A stretch of DNA of 64,000 nt from contig QCXZ01000137.1 in NCBI GenBank assembly GCA_025024175.1, positions 19,220,001-19,284,000 on the forward strand, given 5' to 3'. Source of the DNA: Rhyzopertha dominica. Lineage: Eukaryota; Arthropoda; Insecta; Coleoptera; Bostrichidae. Within the stretch, counting starts at the first letter, position 1; each line of letters starts with the position of its first letter. The notes beneath the pieces are model-generated. The model did not search any database and was not told where the DNA came from. It saw only the letters and a program-made list of their open reading frames with translations. This document shows positions 24,707 to 35,899 of the stretch, one piece after another. A program made the translations under genes and the position numbers.

Positions 24707-24712
24707 TTTATT
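24707..24712 (-). promoter_or_regulatory. candidate polyadenylation signal of the cuticle gene
   Basis: AATAAA on the minus strand about 160 nt past the TGA/TAA-region end of the cuticle ORF, the nearest canonical signal downstream. It would give a short 3' UTR. Confidence 0.55.
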
Positions 24713-24873
24713 ATTGCATCCGTACATTTTCTTAAATTAGGGTAAATTAGACCTAAGTGAGCAAGAATTTCGAAGGCAGCAAACTCAAGTCACGTCGAAC
24801 CTTTTTAACGTGTTCGTCAAATAGGACCGAGGAACAAGGAGTCTATCGATACAGGGTACCACAGCATCTAACA

Positions 24874-26322
24874 TCACAAAGATAAGAACTTCATCAAAGC
24901 GTCATATATCAATCTCGGATTGATCGTTCCGTCAGCAGTATACCTAACTCCGCGAAGAGTGCCGTCATTGTGGCTGACTACTCCATACTCTCCTACAATA
25001 AATCCATCACTGGTTCTTTCCTCCACTCTGTATTTACGGTAGTTGCGTCCTTCGACGACATACCCAACCTTTTGGCCATCAGCATCGGTGGTAGACTCCA
25101 GGTTTTTGCCGTCCAGAGCTGGAGTTGCCGAAGGAACTTTTTGACTTACACCTTTAATGAAGGTTTGTATTCCGTGGGTTCTTCCGTTGGTCATCAGACT
25201 TACGGACTCGTCTACTTCGTAATTCTGTTCCGGTTGACCGTATATCATAGGTGTCTTAAGAGTGGGTTCTGGTGTGTATGCTTTGCTTTGCAATTCCCAG
25301 TTCCTTTCGGTGGGTTCTTGATTTTTATTTATAACAGGTGCAGCTGGATTGTTATAGATCTCTTGCGTTTTTCTCCAAGCATTTTCCTCGCCAACTGGAA
25401 TCTTATCAGTGCTTTCATTGTACTCTGGAGGATTATATTTGCTAGTCACGTAATAATCTTTACTTTCTGCCATCGAATCTTGCGGAAGCTTCTGGGAAGC
25501 ATTGTAAGCCTTTTCAGCTTCCTTATACGCGTCGAAACTGTTAGAAAAGAAACCAGGCCCATCAAAATGTCTCTCTTTTCTATCTAGCAGCTCTTCCGGT
25601 TTTCTTTCTTCCCAAGCTTTGGGTACCTGCGGAAGACTCTGAACTACCGTGGAATAGGAGACAGATCTCGCTCTTGCGGGATCTCTGTTGTTGTGGTAGA
25701 TCACTGTTTGACGTTGGTAGTTTTGGAGCTTGTCTTTGTCTCCTTCGGCCTCAGCTTCGGAATAAGCGTTTTCTGGTTTCGGCAATGACCTTACGGCCGC
25801 TGGGTATTCCTGACCGTAATCTTTGGAAGAAACATCGCTGTCACTAGTAATCGGCTCGCTTTCTTCTACACTAAATTCGTTCTTATTCGATTCGGCTACT
25901 AAACTAGGCTGCTCCTCGATCGCTAGTAAATTTTGTCCTTCGCTCTTGGAAGTCTTTCTAATTGGAATTCGTTTCGACGATTGCCTACCTACAGACGAAG
26001 AGACGCGCACCGCCACCACCACATCGGGGTCTCTCTTAACACTAGATTCACTGGTATCTTCGGCTAGTTTTTGAGCACTAGTATCACTTAGGGTTATTAG
26101 TTTGGTGCCGAAGCCGGTTGGGTCTTCGGTGTAGCCCTCGGAGAGATGGGTGGCGCTTCTGGATTGGCGGATGTACGGGTCCATGGCGTAGCTGCCTTCT
26201 AGTATTCGGATGTTGGGGAGGAATGACGAGAAATCAGCTCTGGCGAGGGTGTCGTCTTGGTAACCGCGCTCCCACCGGCGGAGAGGCAGGCCGTCGGTTA
26301 CCAGAGTAGAGCAGCATAAAAT
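24874..26322 (-). CDS. cuticular protein with C-terminal chitin-binding (RR-type) domain, main exon
   Basis: Terminal coding exon of about 482 codons. The open frame runs on to 26349, but TTTTTTTCAG ends at 26323 and is a strong splice acceptor. The exon therefore starts at ATT TTA TGC TGC (phase 0), and the residues upstream (MVTVYPFFQ) are intron. ILCCSTLVTDG is the C-terminal end of a signal peptide whose start lies in an unlocated first exon, as is usual for arthropod cuticle genes. A long polar, low-complexity region rich in Ser, Glu, Lys, Tyr and Pro follows. The last 63 residues, from GYVVEGRNYRKYRVEERTSD to the end, contain DGFIVGEYGVVSHNDG and GVRYTADGTINPRL, the Rebers-Riddiford-like chitin-binding core with the Y-x-AD signature. 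It resembles the Drosophila Cpr66D-type tail, from memory and unchecked. It should be secreted and bind chitin in the extracellular cuticle. Base composition is clearly coding-like compared with the flanks. Confidence 0.9.
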   Translation of the reverse strand: MLCCSTLVTDGLPLRRWERGYQDDTLARADFSSFLPNIRILEGSYAMDPYIRQSRSATHLSEGYTEDPTGFGTKLITLSDTSAQKLAEDTSESSVKRDPDVVVAVRVSSSVGRQSSKRIPIRKTSKSEGQNLLAIEEQPSLVAESNKNEFSVEESEPITSDSDVSSKDYGQEYPAAVRSLPKPENAYSEAEAEGDKDKLQNYQRQTVIYHNNRDPARARSVSYSTVVQSLPQVPKAWEERKPEELLDRKERHFDGPGFFSNSFDAYKEAEKAYNASQKLPQDSMAESKDYYVTSKYNPPEYNESTDKIPVGEENAWRKTQEIYNNPAAPVINKNQEPTERNWELQSKAYTPEPTLKTPMIYGQPEQNYEVDESVSLMTNGRTHGIQTFIKGVSQKVPSATPALDGKNLESTTDADGQKVGYVVEGRNYRKYRVEERTSDGFIVGEYGVVSHNDGTLRGVRYTADGTINPRLIYDALMKFLSL

Positions 26323-26425
26323 CTGAAAAAAAGGATATACTGTTACCACTCAGAAACTATACAGACAGCATGATAAGTCTATTACATCTAATATCTGCAA
26401 GCGATTCAATAGCTTCTTTTATGTA

Positions 26426-27117
26426 TACGGGATGTTCACGCGAGCAGTCTACGATACCTAACTTTTTTTATTTGAAATCGTAGAATAGTGGTTTACGTGG
26501 CAAAGTTTCTTTATTTTTCGAGAAGAATTTGATGGTGTTTACAAAAAAACAATTAAGCATCATCTGTCAAAGATATTGAGTACAAGCTTGTTATTTTTAA
26601 TAGAACGACCCCACTTTTTATAGCGCATTCGATTCACCACATCAAATTAAACAAAAAAGTATGAAGATACCAACACTCTATAAATCGTAGAATGTTATTC
26701 AATTGTTTTTTTTTTGTAAACACCATCAAATTCTCGCAAAATAAAGAAACTTTTCCATTTAAACCACTACGCTACGATCAAAATAAAAAAGTTAGTTATT
26801 GTAGACTGTTTCGTGAATACAAATCATATTACCTGGAAATATCTAAAAAACAAATGACTGTAGGGTAGTGGCACCTTAGCACTTTTTTGTTTAATTCGAC
26901 GCCCTTAAACAAGTGCGCTATAAAAATGGGATCATTCTATTTAAAATAACAAACTTGTAATCAATATCTTTGTCAGATGATGTTCAATTGTTTTTTTTTT
27001 GTAAACGCTATCAAATTCTTCTCGAAAGATCAAGAAAATTTCCCATTTAAACCAATATTTTACGATTTCAAATTAAAAAAGTTAGCTGTTGTAGACTGTT
27101 AGCGTGAACACCCTGTA
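26426..27117. mobile_element. TA-flanked foldback MITE, ACAGGGTG family, copy 2 (compound)
   Basis: Ends TACGGGATGTTCACGCG and (inverted) TACAGGGTGTTCACGCTAAC, each with TA. The right-half sequence (AAACCACTA...GTTAGTTATTGTAGACTG) occurs twice, at about 26757-26822 and 27050-27115. The element is thus a left-right-right compound, longer than copy 1 (692 versus 493 bp). It begins about 100 bp upstream of the main cuticle exon, most likely within the gene's first intron or at its promoter. Confidence 0.75.
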
Positions 27118-28055
27118 TGTTAAATTTAGAGAACAATTTTTTTCACATAAGTTGTCAATCTATAATCACGATTAGCTTTTTGTGTTTGTATCAGTTAATA
27201 CAAAAACTTTGACGACATTCTTACTAGGACGTAAATATTCAACTCCAGATTTAACCAAGAAATATCGGTTTTATTTGGAGAACTGCTTGTAATTATTTAT
27301 TCAGGTAAAAGTATCCTTTTCATGTCTGTGTCACATACTTAAACATATTTTTTTGATAATTATTTTCGTAACTTCCGTATTCAAGATAGTAATAACGGGC
27401 AAATAAGTCTATAAAATCATTATTGGAAAATGAAAATACTGGCAAATTTCTAAATACATCTAATTAAACTATTCACAACTAAAATAGTTTGAATTTTGCG
27501 AAGATGTTATTGGATAACACTCAAATCTCATATATATTTGTGGATATAACTGAAGGCTACTATAGAGTATTCAAAGGAAAAAATATTTCGTTTGACTGTA
27601 ACATGTATGATTCCATGACTGAGGAACTTATTCACTATGTAAAATAGGAGAGCACGGATACATATAATAATCATCAACAAAATTTAGGTATTTGCTGATA
27701 GATTACATCGTCATTTAATTTAAAAGCAACTTATAAATACATATATACATCAAGCAACAACAGACCGGTAAAATTCTGAAGTATAAACGTTACAAATGGA
27801 ACGAAGTTTCTTATGGGTTAAAGAGCAAGCCCAGGTTACGTGTGATCCGCGTTGTTGCATGGAATCATGACAAAATAAAATCCTTCTTCTATATTATAGA
27901 AATGCTATTTGCAAAATAGGAGGCCAAAATAGCAATGACAAAAAATTAAATACATGGAAATTTGCATAACCAATAAACTGAACCGCAGAAAAACACAGAA
28001 AAGGATATTATGCAAATGTTGGCCAAAGCTGATCAAGAAACCGAGAAATGCTGAC
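27118..28055. other. presumed upstream part of the cuticle gene; first exon not located
   Basis: A minus-strand ATG plus a few codons ending in a phase-0 GT donor is required here or further right. Very short first exons cannot be chosen by eye in AT-rich DNA, and I did not find a convincing candidate. Confidence 0.3.
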
Positions 28056-28059
28056 AACA

Positions 28060-28330
28060 GAAAAAGGACGGAGGAAAAAAGATTAGAAACATATGGGATA
28101 AAATATTGGGGACACATCTAAAGGGAAGGGCGTAAATCATACACTACAAATAGCGCCGTGGGAAATTAACGGCGACAGGTTCAAAGTAGGGGGACCATGT
28201 TATGCGTGGAGAACAAATTAAGCAAAAACAAAACAGCTGTCAGAAACTGAAAACGGCAAGAAAACAATATATAAGGATGTATACAATTACAGACAGCAGT
28301 TCTTCCGAGGAAGAAGAATAATGTAGCCGA
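28060..28330 (+). pseudogene. LINE 3'-end relic (same family as 41230-42010)
   Basis: The frames give WDKILGTHLKGR then, after a shift, HTLQIAPWEINGDRFKVGG and PCYAWR. These align with the minus-strand relic at 41.2-42.0 kb (RDEILGTRVQRREVDYMLRR, AWGLSGDKLKKGRPCYIR). This is the region C-terminal to the reverse transcriptase of a non-LTR retrotransposon. Stops and frameshifts show it is dead. Confidence 0.6.
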
Positions 28331-28779
28331 ACTAAGCCACCAGAAGCATACAAAAGGATAGTATCCACATCCCCATTACAATCTTCAGCTTCCTGTAACA
28401 CGCAAAACGTGTGAGCTCACCATCGGCAAGCATGTTACCCCTCCGATCCAGCTTAGACGTAGTTGTCCCGTAACTGAAACTGACTTATGCAACTGGGGAA
28501 AAAAAAATAAGTGTAAGTGATGAGTCAGATGTACTATAGTTCTAACGATCTTCATAATCAATCCGTGGTTGTCGGATTGGAACAAGCTTAGGTAAGTGTT
28601 TCGGGAGGTAATTTTAATTAGTGTAGTCGCCACGAATATCCAACATTGCTAGAAGAATCTCTAAACGAAACCTTCAAACCGAAAGAATGCATTTTTACTT
28701 CTCTCAGATTTTAATTACTGATTAATACAAACTTGTACGTTGTCAGTAAAATAAAAATGCCGATCTTGCTAAAGGCAAA

Positions 28780-29040
28780 TTTCCAGGGCGTTCTTTTCGC
28801 GCGATAAATCCAAGAAACCTGAGAAGGTCGTCGTGCTTTCAACAGGTTTGCCCCCCAACCTCGTACGTGTCATCCACTCCGGTATACACCGTTTATCTCG
28901 ACATAAATCTGCATACCGAGTCCGACCAAGGAAATATAGCACCCCCGTGACATTTCAGACGCTAAGAATTTGTTTATGCAACGAGAGAAGGCGGCGCACT
29001 TCGAAATCGTCAAGTGCATACTCCGTGGAAACCAATTAGT
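28780..29040. other. GC-elevated island, unidentified
   Basis: Balanced base composition, 68-codon open frame on plus. It contains short GC words (GCGCGATAAAT, GGCGGCGCAC). No domain recognised. Candidate conserved non-coding element or exon. Confidence 0.25.
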
Positions 29041-30476
29041 TCCATCAGAAACTACGAAATTTGTTGAATATCAGCTTTACTGAGACTCCTTGTTCATCTG
29101 CTTCAGTAAGCATATGCCACAAACTACTACAGTTGTTAATGGAAGGCAAAAAAAATATGTTGCTTCAAAGGAAACATGCTAGAAATGTTAAATGGTGGCT
29201 TACGGCAAACATATAATATCCTTGACCATTACTGGATTCCTAAAGAGTTTACAAAGCTTTTACTGAAAGTTACCTGTGTTTGACATATTGTTCGACAAGG
29301 ACGATCTAAATAACTTCATTTGGTATCTATTCTATATCATTATAACAATTTTCCTTCCTTATAGCATGTTACGTAAATGTATAATTTCTGGAGCAATTTA
29401 GTGCACAAAAGAGTCGTTAAAAAGCAATAAAATTTAATTCATGATTATAAGATAATTAAAACATTAGGTTATTTTTAAAAAATATAATGCAACCAATTCC
29501 GGCTAAAACCTATTATATTATACACCCTCCTTTTTAGCAAGGTTGTTGCAGATTGGTATAGAAAGTATTTCGCATTTCAATACTTGCAGGGATAGTGATT
29601 AAATTATAACTTTCTAAAATATATAACTGTTAGGGTTGCACGTTAACAAAATACGTAGGCCCGCAATGTAACATTGTATGTGACCCTGTAGAATTCTTCA
29701 GCGATATTTTGGTACCAAGAAATTGGATATTGTTGCAATATGGACAAGGTGACTTACTGTCTAATTCTTAACAGGTAACTAGTAAAATTAATAATATACC
29801 TATCTTTACTCATCATTCTTAAATTTAGATTTGAAATATTTACTAACTGATAGCAGACCAAAGCGTTCTCGTTGCATACGGCAAATGAATGAAGCAAACA
29901 ATAGAAACAGAGTTAGTATTTAGTTACAGAGTTTTTAAGTTATCCTGCAGAACTTAGCCAGTGGATTCTCTGCCTAAATTGTAATTATATTATAATAAAA
30001 TTTTATAAATATAATACATTTTTGAACAAACAAAACCGCTTCTCGATTGAGCTGGCATACCATATAAGTGTATCCAGGCAAAAAGTTTTTATAAAAAAAA
30101 GAACTAATGACTGAGGTTTAAGAAAATCTGTACTAATATTATCTAGTACAATTGAATGATTTGACAATACTGTCAGGATAGGATGGGGACGCTAGACCAT
30201 AACATATTCTTCAACTTCTTTCAGTAGATTTCTTCGCCTGTAAAGCAAATTCTTCCACATTTTCCCATACAAAATAGTCACTTGTTGAAGTTGTGATTTC
30301 TGTTAAAATTTTAGTTATTATTTTATTTCCGTTACCCGATATTGATCCATTAAATTAAAATCCGTGGGATCGTACAAAATCTTAAGTTTATAAGACCAAA
30401 ACTACACGTGATGAATTAAATAAACGTACTTATACAGATGGGGCGAATGTGATCAAAGAACATAATTTTCGAACGG
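29041..30476. other. non-coding, nothing recognised
   Basis: AT-rich, no supported feature. Confidence 0.4.
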
Positions 30477-30528
30477 CAGCGGCTTAAATATAGCGCTTAA
30501 GCCTGTAAGCGTTATATTTAAGCCGCTG
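30477..30528. repeat. strong hairpin, 23-bp arms and 6-nt loop
   Basis: Arms 30477-30499 and 30506-30528 are inverted complements with a single mismatch (centred on GGCTTAAATATAGCGCTTA), loop AGCCTG. The loop is shorter than in usual animal miRNA precursors, so a cruciform-forming or transposon-end remnant is as likely as an RNA gene. Confidence 0.85.
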
Positions 30529-31062
30529 TACATTGGTAGTTGTATATTCGACGAAATGAGAATTTAATCGAACAATACCCCTAAAGGATTATCTTATGAA
30601 ATTATTATTGTTATGTTATCTTCGTTTGAAAATATGTAATGAACGTGTAAATTTTTGTCAACAAAAAATATTTGATGCATATGTACAAATCTTCGTGGAC
30701 ATTTATCAGTAAAAATACAACTTAATCGCGGTAGTGGCACGCAGGCTTACCTGGAACAAATAATTTTTTGTCACCTAAGGGCGTAATATTTTTTACATAG
30801 TATTACCTATTTTTAAGCAGAAAAACTTGGATGTTAGCAAAGTTAAACTACAATTGAATAAATTTGTTATTAATTCTTCTGTTCTACTTGAACCGCAAAA
30901 GTTTAGGGTTTTCGTTGGGATACAAGCAACCAATGATGAGCCATGCGAAACAATTTCTAACACGGAATAATTGTTCATCATTAACATAACAATATCAACC
31001 TAAACCAACCCAAGATTAATCTTCGTGGTGCATTTTTTAAATATCGCCAAGCGAATACCAAT
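30529..31062. other. non-coding, nothing recognised
   Basis: AT-rich, no supported feature. Confidence 0.4.
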
Positions 31063-31484
31063 TATACTAGGATCACCCAACAGATGAAGTGATCACGTGT
31101 AGTCCACACATCTATCACGTGATCGGAACCCCTATCCTTCCGAAAAGCATAACTTAAACCACACAACAAACTTTTAACATTTATTTTTTTTGAGGTAACA
31201 TAACCTCCCTTTTTCTGAACTTAGCGAACGTTCAGGTTTGGAATTTGCAACAGAAAAGTTTACTCAAAGATGCCGTATAGCAATATCTTACAATTAAATT
31301 GCCCAAGAACATAGTTTTGCAATTTTAGTTTAATTTCGGTCGATCGGTAAGATTGGCTAGTGTGAAACGGGGTTGAAGCAGATCTCCCTCGGTTGCGGAG
31401 AGCCAATAGGAAAGCTGCGTTTGAAAATCACGTGAAGATCACGTATGTTTATTACTCCGTCTGTTGGGTGATCCAACTATAGTA
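31063..31484. mobile_element. inverted-repeat element (about 420 bp) carrying CACGTG palindromes
   Basis: The left end has TAGGATCACCCAACAGATG and the right end, inverted, TTGGATCACCCAACAGACG, both inside a TATA/CTATAG-type flank. Near the ends are TGATCACGTGT (about 31090), ATCACGTGAT (about 31115), ATCACGTGA (about 31428) and ATCACGTA. Length, ends and lack of coding fit a MITE; the superfamily is not assigned. Confidence 0.65.
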
Positions 31485-33130
31485 GCCAATGCTACATAAT
31501 AGCGCTTTTCATCGCAAAATCTCATCGTATAAAAAAAGCTTTGAGGTGCACATAAAATGCGGGGACATGACTATTATGGGTTAGGGCATGACATCAATTA
31601 AAATAGGAATCTTAGTTCGAATTTAAACGAGGAAAACTTTTTTTGCTGGGCTGTGATGAAAAATATATTTAGTTATTGGTTTACAGTATTAGTAACTTTT
31701 GCGTCGAGACATATTTGCATATTTGCTAAAGTTTCTACGTAATAACATTCGTAACTATTGCATATACTTACTGTATAATCCTCGACAGCACAGCTCTCAT
31801 AGATCTCTGCATATAGCTGTTTAAAACGAAGGTGCTCCGGTATTGCGTTTGATTATTTAATTTTTTGTTTTCTATTAGAGGAAACTGATTAACTGGGGTA
31901 ACATTAATGTCATTTTAGATAAGTATAGTAAGTTGGAAAGCACATAGTATCAATGAATATAAAATGTAAGGTAATATTTCTTAAATATATACGGCAATTT
32001 GAAATAATATTAATGTTTACTTCGATTTATAGGATGCTAAATAAAATTAAGGGATATATAAATATAATGATGTATCTATAGTAGATTTATTAAATACTAA
32101 TGTTGAAAATGAAAACTCATTTTGAGGTAAATCAAATGTGAGCATATACTTCTTAGGTTTATTAATGTTTTATTTAATTTACTAACCACTAAAGGTACGA
32201 TTAAACATTTCTAATAATCAAACGATAATTTATTTTGTGTAAGTGGTCGAATATAAATACATTCTTAGTATACTATGTTGGTCTATGTGTTCTTACATTG
32301 CTTACCATTATTCATTTTGCAAATTTTAATTTGTTACTATGCAGTAATGCTATTTATCGAATGCAAAGTCTAGACCACAAGTCGTTGTGGAAGAGGTATT
32401 ATCTTGTACGTCTAATTATGATATAACCACACCTTGCAACGACCTTTGCTTGATAGCGGCTTTTTTAACACACNCGGATATTAAACCGCACACACTGAAT
32501 TTGTTCGCCAGATTTGCGTACGAAGAGATTTTTAACGAGATTAATTTGTTCGATTACAACTACCGAAGGTAATGCGTGGCAGGGAACGCACGAATGATTC
32601 ATACTTAGTTGGCTGAAACAATACACATTTTCCTTATTTGGGATACGAAAGAAATGAACTCGGGCGGGCTTGCAAGCTTGTAACAATTGACAAACGATTT
32701 GCAAACAATGCGGTGCAGTTGCAATGCTGTGTACTGTTTTGTTGTGTGTTAGTGGATAAATCATAGCAAAAGGAGTTTTAATTTTCTACTTAGAACTGGA
32801 ACGCATTCGTATTTCATAAAAATGAAAGGAATTATATGTACAATGTGGAAAAATGCATTATATTTACCCGAAAATAGACGTTTTGAGAAATAAAAATGTG
32901 TCATTAAGCTGCAATTCTTGCCCAATAATCATTTATTCAGTGCTTGTATTTTAGACAGAAATGCTGTCAAGTGGTCGCCTTTTGACAGCATCTCCTTTTC
33001 GTTTATAGTAAGTAAAAACTTATTCTAGTCATCCCTCTCAAGACGTCCTAACTATTGCACACGCCCCACTTGTAGCTGCAGCTGATAGATGCATATTTAC
33101 AAAAATAATTATCAATTCCCATATCTTGTC
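31485..33130. other. non-coding, nothing recognised
   Basis: AT-rich. ORFs at 32235-32764 overlap on both strands without domain patterns. Confidence 0.4.
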
Positions 33131-33135
33131 AATTA

Positions 33136-33337
33136 TTAATCCTCGAAAAATTTTCTGATCATTTTACTTTCCTCCACTACATCAAGTTTTTCTTTTTTTT
33201 TGCTTTCATAGATTACAACTGAACGGAGCGGGGTAAAGCTTTCAATTGTGGTTAAACGTTTCTGTCTTCTTTTTCCTTCCTTTACAGGAATACAGTAACG
33301 TCCTGTTATCAAGATAATAAAATAAGTAGTGCTAGGA
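33136..33337 (-). other. hypothetical terminal exon (low confidence)
   Basis: On the minus strand, ATTATCTTGATAACAG could be a splice acceptor leading into an open frame rich in Lys, Arg and Glu (VKEGKRRQKRLTTIESF ... MIRKFFED, stop). The charge pattern is unlike the surrounding AT-driven ORFs, but no family is recognised and no donor partner is known. Confidence 0.2.
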
Positions 33338-33477
33338 ACCTTGTTGTCTTTTAGCTCTGTATGATTGTGCAGTTGAAACACTACAAGTTGTTGGGATCAA
33401 AGATAATAATCGCCTGAATTAATTTTAAATTTACATAAGTGATATTTAATTATTTAACTGACAAGGTATTTAAAAAT

Positions 33478-33530
33478 TGCCAGCTTTGACCGGGATTTGA
33501 ACCCGGGACCTATTTCAAAACCAGCCATTT
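33478..33530 (-). pseudogene. tRNA 3'-half-like fragment
   Basis: On the minus strand AGGTCCCGGGTTCAAATCCC, continuing GG, is a perfect T arm with variable loop and B box, as in animal tRNA-Pro. The upstream part lacks an A box, D arm and matching acceptor strand. It is a tRNA fragment or the head of a tRNA-derived SINE. Confidence 0.55.
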
Positions 33531-33539
33531 TATTTCTCC

Positions 33540-34415
33540 TGTGATAAATTTGTTTTCCTAGAATACTTGAAGCGGAACAGTAAAATAGGGATCTGCGATA
33601 GATCACTGAATTGTAAAATGCAGCTAAAACAACAACTTCAATAGTTTCATGTCGATCTGGATAATTCTTTAAAATTTCTTAATTTTCCATAATTTTATGT
33701 AAGTATTGGGGACTAACATTCTGTATATTTATTATTTTGTTTGGAAATTTTGGCATAAATTAATTAATACACACGAAGGCACCTTCAGGAACATTTGTTT
33801 TGATTTCTGACAAATATATTACCGATATTTGAAATATCAGTAAATTATATAGGTTAGGTATAGCAACCTTGGAACACCGCAAAGTCAATATTTTTTTTTA
33901 CGTAAACGTGGTGGCCAAGCAGTAGCAATAATTATTCAATAACTATTAATTACCAATCTATTTCTATTCTGTTAATACTCGTATAGATATCCGCGTCTTA
34001 GAAATTCTCACGCTATCAAATAATTACCAGTCACAAGGAGATACAGAAAAATTATTGTTTAAAGCAATAAACGGATATGCGTTTCAACTTTTTTAACCAA
34101 ACTATATGTAGGGTATCTCTATATAGCAACAGTGTTTTCCTTGCTAAATGATCGTTGTCTTCTAGGACCCAAAAATGCAAAATTTGAATGGTATTTAAAG
34201 TATTTTTAGTACAATAGGTATAACCAGGCGCGTGCTGGCACCTGGAGTTTTTATAGTATTATTTTTAAACTACGCCCAACAAGCAAAATTATTTTATAAT
34301 TTCCAAACAGCAAGGCATATTTACTTTATTGTTGTTTTATTATTGTTCCTCGATGTCTATTTTATTTTATAAGGTACTCCCTTACGAGTATTCAGCTTCA
34401 TTACACTAAATGTTA
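33540..34415. other. non-coding, nothing recognised
   Basis: AT-rich, no supported feature. Confidence 0.4.
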
Positions 34416-34419
34416 TATA

Positions 34420-35490
34420 GTTTAGTGTTAGGAACGTTTTCGCAGCAAAATTATAAAACAGAGTTAAGCACAGTTTTATACTCATTGTATAAAGGTTTAC
34501 ACAACTTCTTACAGAACATTTTCCCAGTGGAGACAAATTATTTTATAAAGGATTTAAATATGCGTTATTCAACACTGAATCGTCATCTTGTGAACACCTA
34601 TAAAACTATTATATTAAGTCTTGATTTGACACAAGTAAAAAAAAACAATTTGTTATATAGCAACTTCTTCTGTGATAATCGTGTTTTATAAGGAAGAAGC
34701 CATATTATTATCATGATTATAAACACATATATGGCCGCCATTGGGTAAAGCCCACTAAAAATTATTTGTTTTAGAAAATAGTAATGTACAAAAGTACTGT
34801 TTCTAACAAAAATGATTATAAAATGCGTTTTATAAATAGTGCAGATAGGTTTAAGATGCCACATGAATAAAAATATTTTTTGTATTTTCTAAATATTTCT
34901 TTTAAATTGATGAAATACTTGTTATTTTTGAAGCGCTTAAAAATTTTGTACACAGATATGCATATGTTACACAGAAAATTTTGTTTGGTAGTAGTTTCAT
35001 GTGACTACAATTCAATACCACGCATAATTTATGTCATCTGGTACAGTATATATCTCGGTCTGAGGACATGTTTTATTTTACAGAAGAGGAATATGGATTG
35101 CAACTTTACCCAATCGTTAAGAAATAAATTATTCTCCGCCAAATCACTTAAAGCACAGAAATATTGCTTTGAAGATGCTGAATGCGACAGAATTGTGTCC
35201 TACTAGATAATACCGTAACATTTATAACACTGTTTTATAATGAATTGCTATAAAACCCTTTTGTAACTGATTTATAGTAATTTTTATACCAGCTCTGTAA
35301 CTATCTACAAAACTGTTCTATAGCACCTACCAAAACCATTATGGGATACTATATATAACTAAAATATTTTATAAAGATGCGCCTTTTTGCATCTTTAAGC
35401 ATTCTATAAGCGTTGTGACAATGTTTACAAGAGTGCCACTGTTTTATAAAAATTGTTTTATAAACGTTTGCCTGACTATTATAGAGCTGN
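34420..35490. repeat. tract enriched in TTTATA/TATAAA words
   Basis: About 15 words of the type GTTTTATAA, CTATAAAAC or ATTTATAAC, in both orientations, spaced irregularly over 1.1 kb. My rough expectation from base composition is about 4. Many sit next to CTG or CAG triplets (ACTGTTTTATAA, CTGTAACTATC). This looks like a degenerate array or a heavily folded element, ending at the left border of a family A copy. Confidence 0.45.
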
Positions 35491-35519
35491 AAGTTGCTAG
35501 TTGGGCGGCTACGTTTAGA

Positions 35520-35899
35520 TACAGAATTTCTATAAATTATTCATGCATCAAGGGCGCTCATAGAAATTATCAATTAAATCAATTTGCCGCCTCTCAGGAA
35601 GGTGAACACAACTATTGCTTACTTGTCATCTGTCGATTATTGAATTATTTGATATATTTTGATATGAGCAAACGCCTGGGAGTGTGTATTTTAAACATAT
35701 TATGTAGTGTTTTGTGAGATAATTAACTTTAAGGTTGCAGAATGCTCACATTTCGGAGCTGTGGGGTGACATTAATCTGCAACCTTCAACTACTATCGCC
35801 GTGCATATTGTAGCTTGGCAGCAGTTACAAAAAATCGACATAAAGAATTCAGAAATCAACGCCGCCCGCGTTGCATGAATCATTTATAGAAGCCCTGTA
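35520..35899. mobile_element. family A TA-flanked element, short copy (380 bp)
   Basis: Left TACAGAATTTCTATAAATTA and right TCATTTATAGAAGCCCTGTA, with TA at each end. Both ends and the inner blocks (GCCGCCTCTCAGGAAGGTGA; CCGTGCATATTGTAGCTTGG) match the copies at 7155 and 59964. A large central part is deleted. Confidence 0.85.

Noticed and set aside
24970..25587. 205-codon ORF antisense to the cuticle gene
   Set aside because: Lies wholly within the coding exon on the opposite strand; composition explains it and the product has no domain.
26323..26349. ATG at the start of the long open frame of the cuticle gene (MVTVYPFFQ)
   Set aside because: The sequence directly before ILCCST is a polypyrimidine tract ending in CAG, so these codons are intron rather than the true start.
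30930..30955. Second hammerhead-like string (ATGATGAGCCATGCGAAAC)
   Set aside because: Helix II would have only two base pairs and no flanking helices are present.
33478..33545. Functional tRNA
   Set aside because: Only the T arm and variable loop are present; no A box, D arm or acceptor pairing.
34420..35490. CRISPR-like array
   Set aside because: Eukaryotic context, no uniform repeat length and no regular spacing; the recurring words are short and in both orientations.
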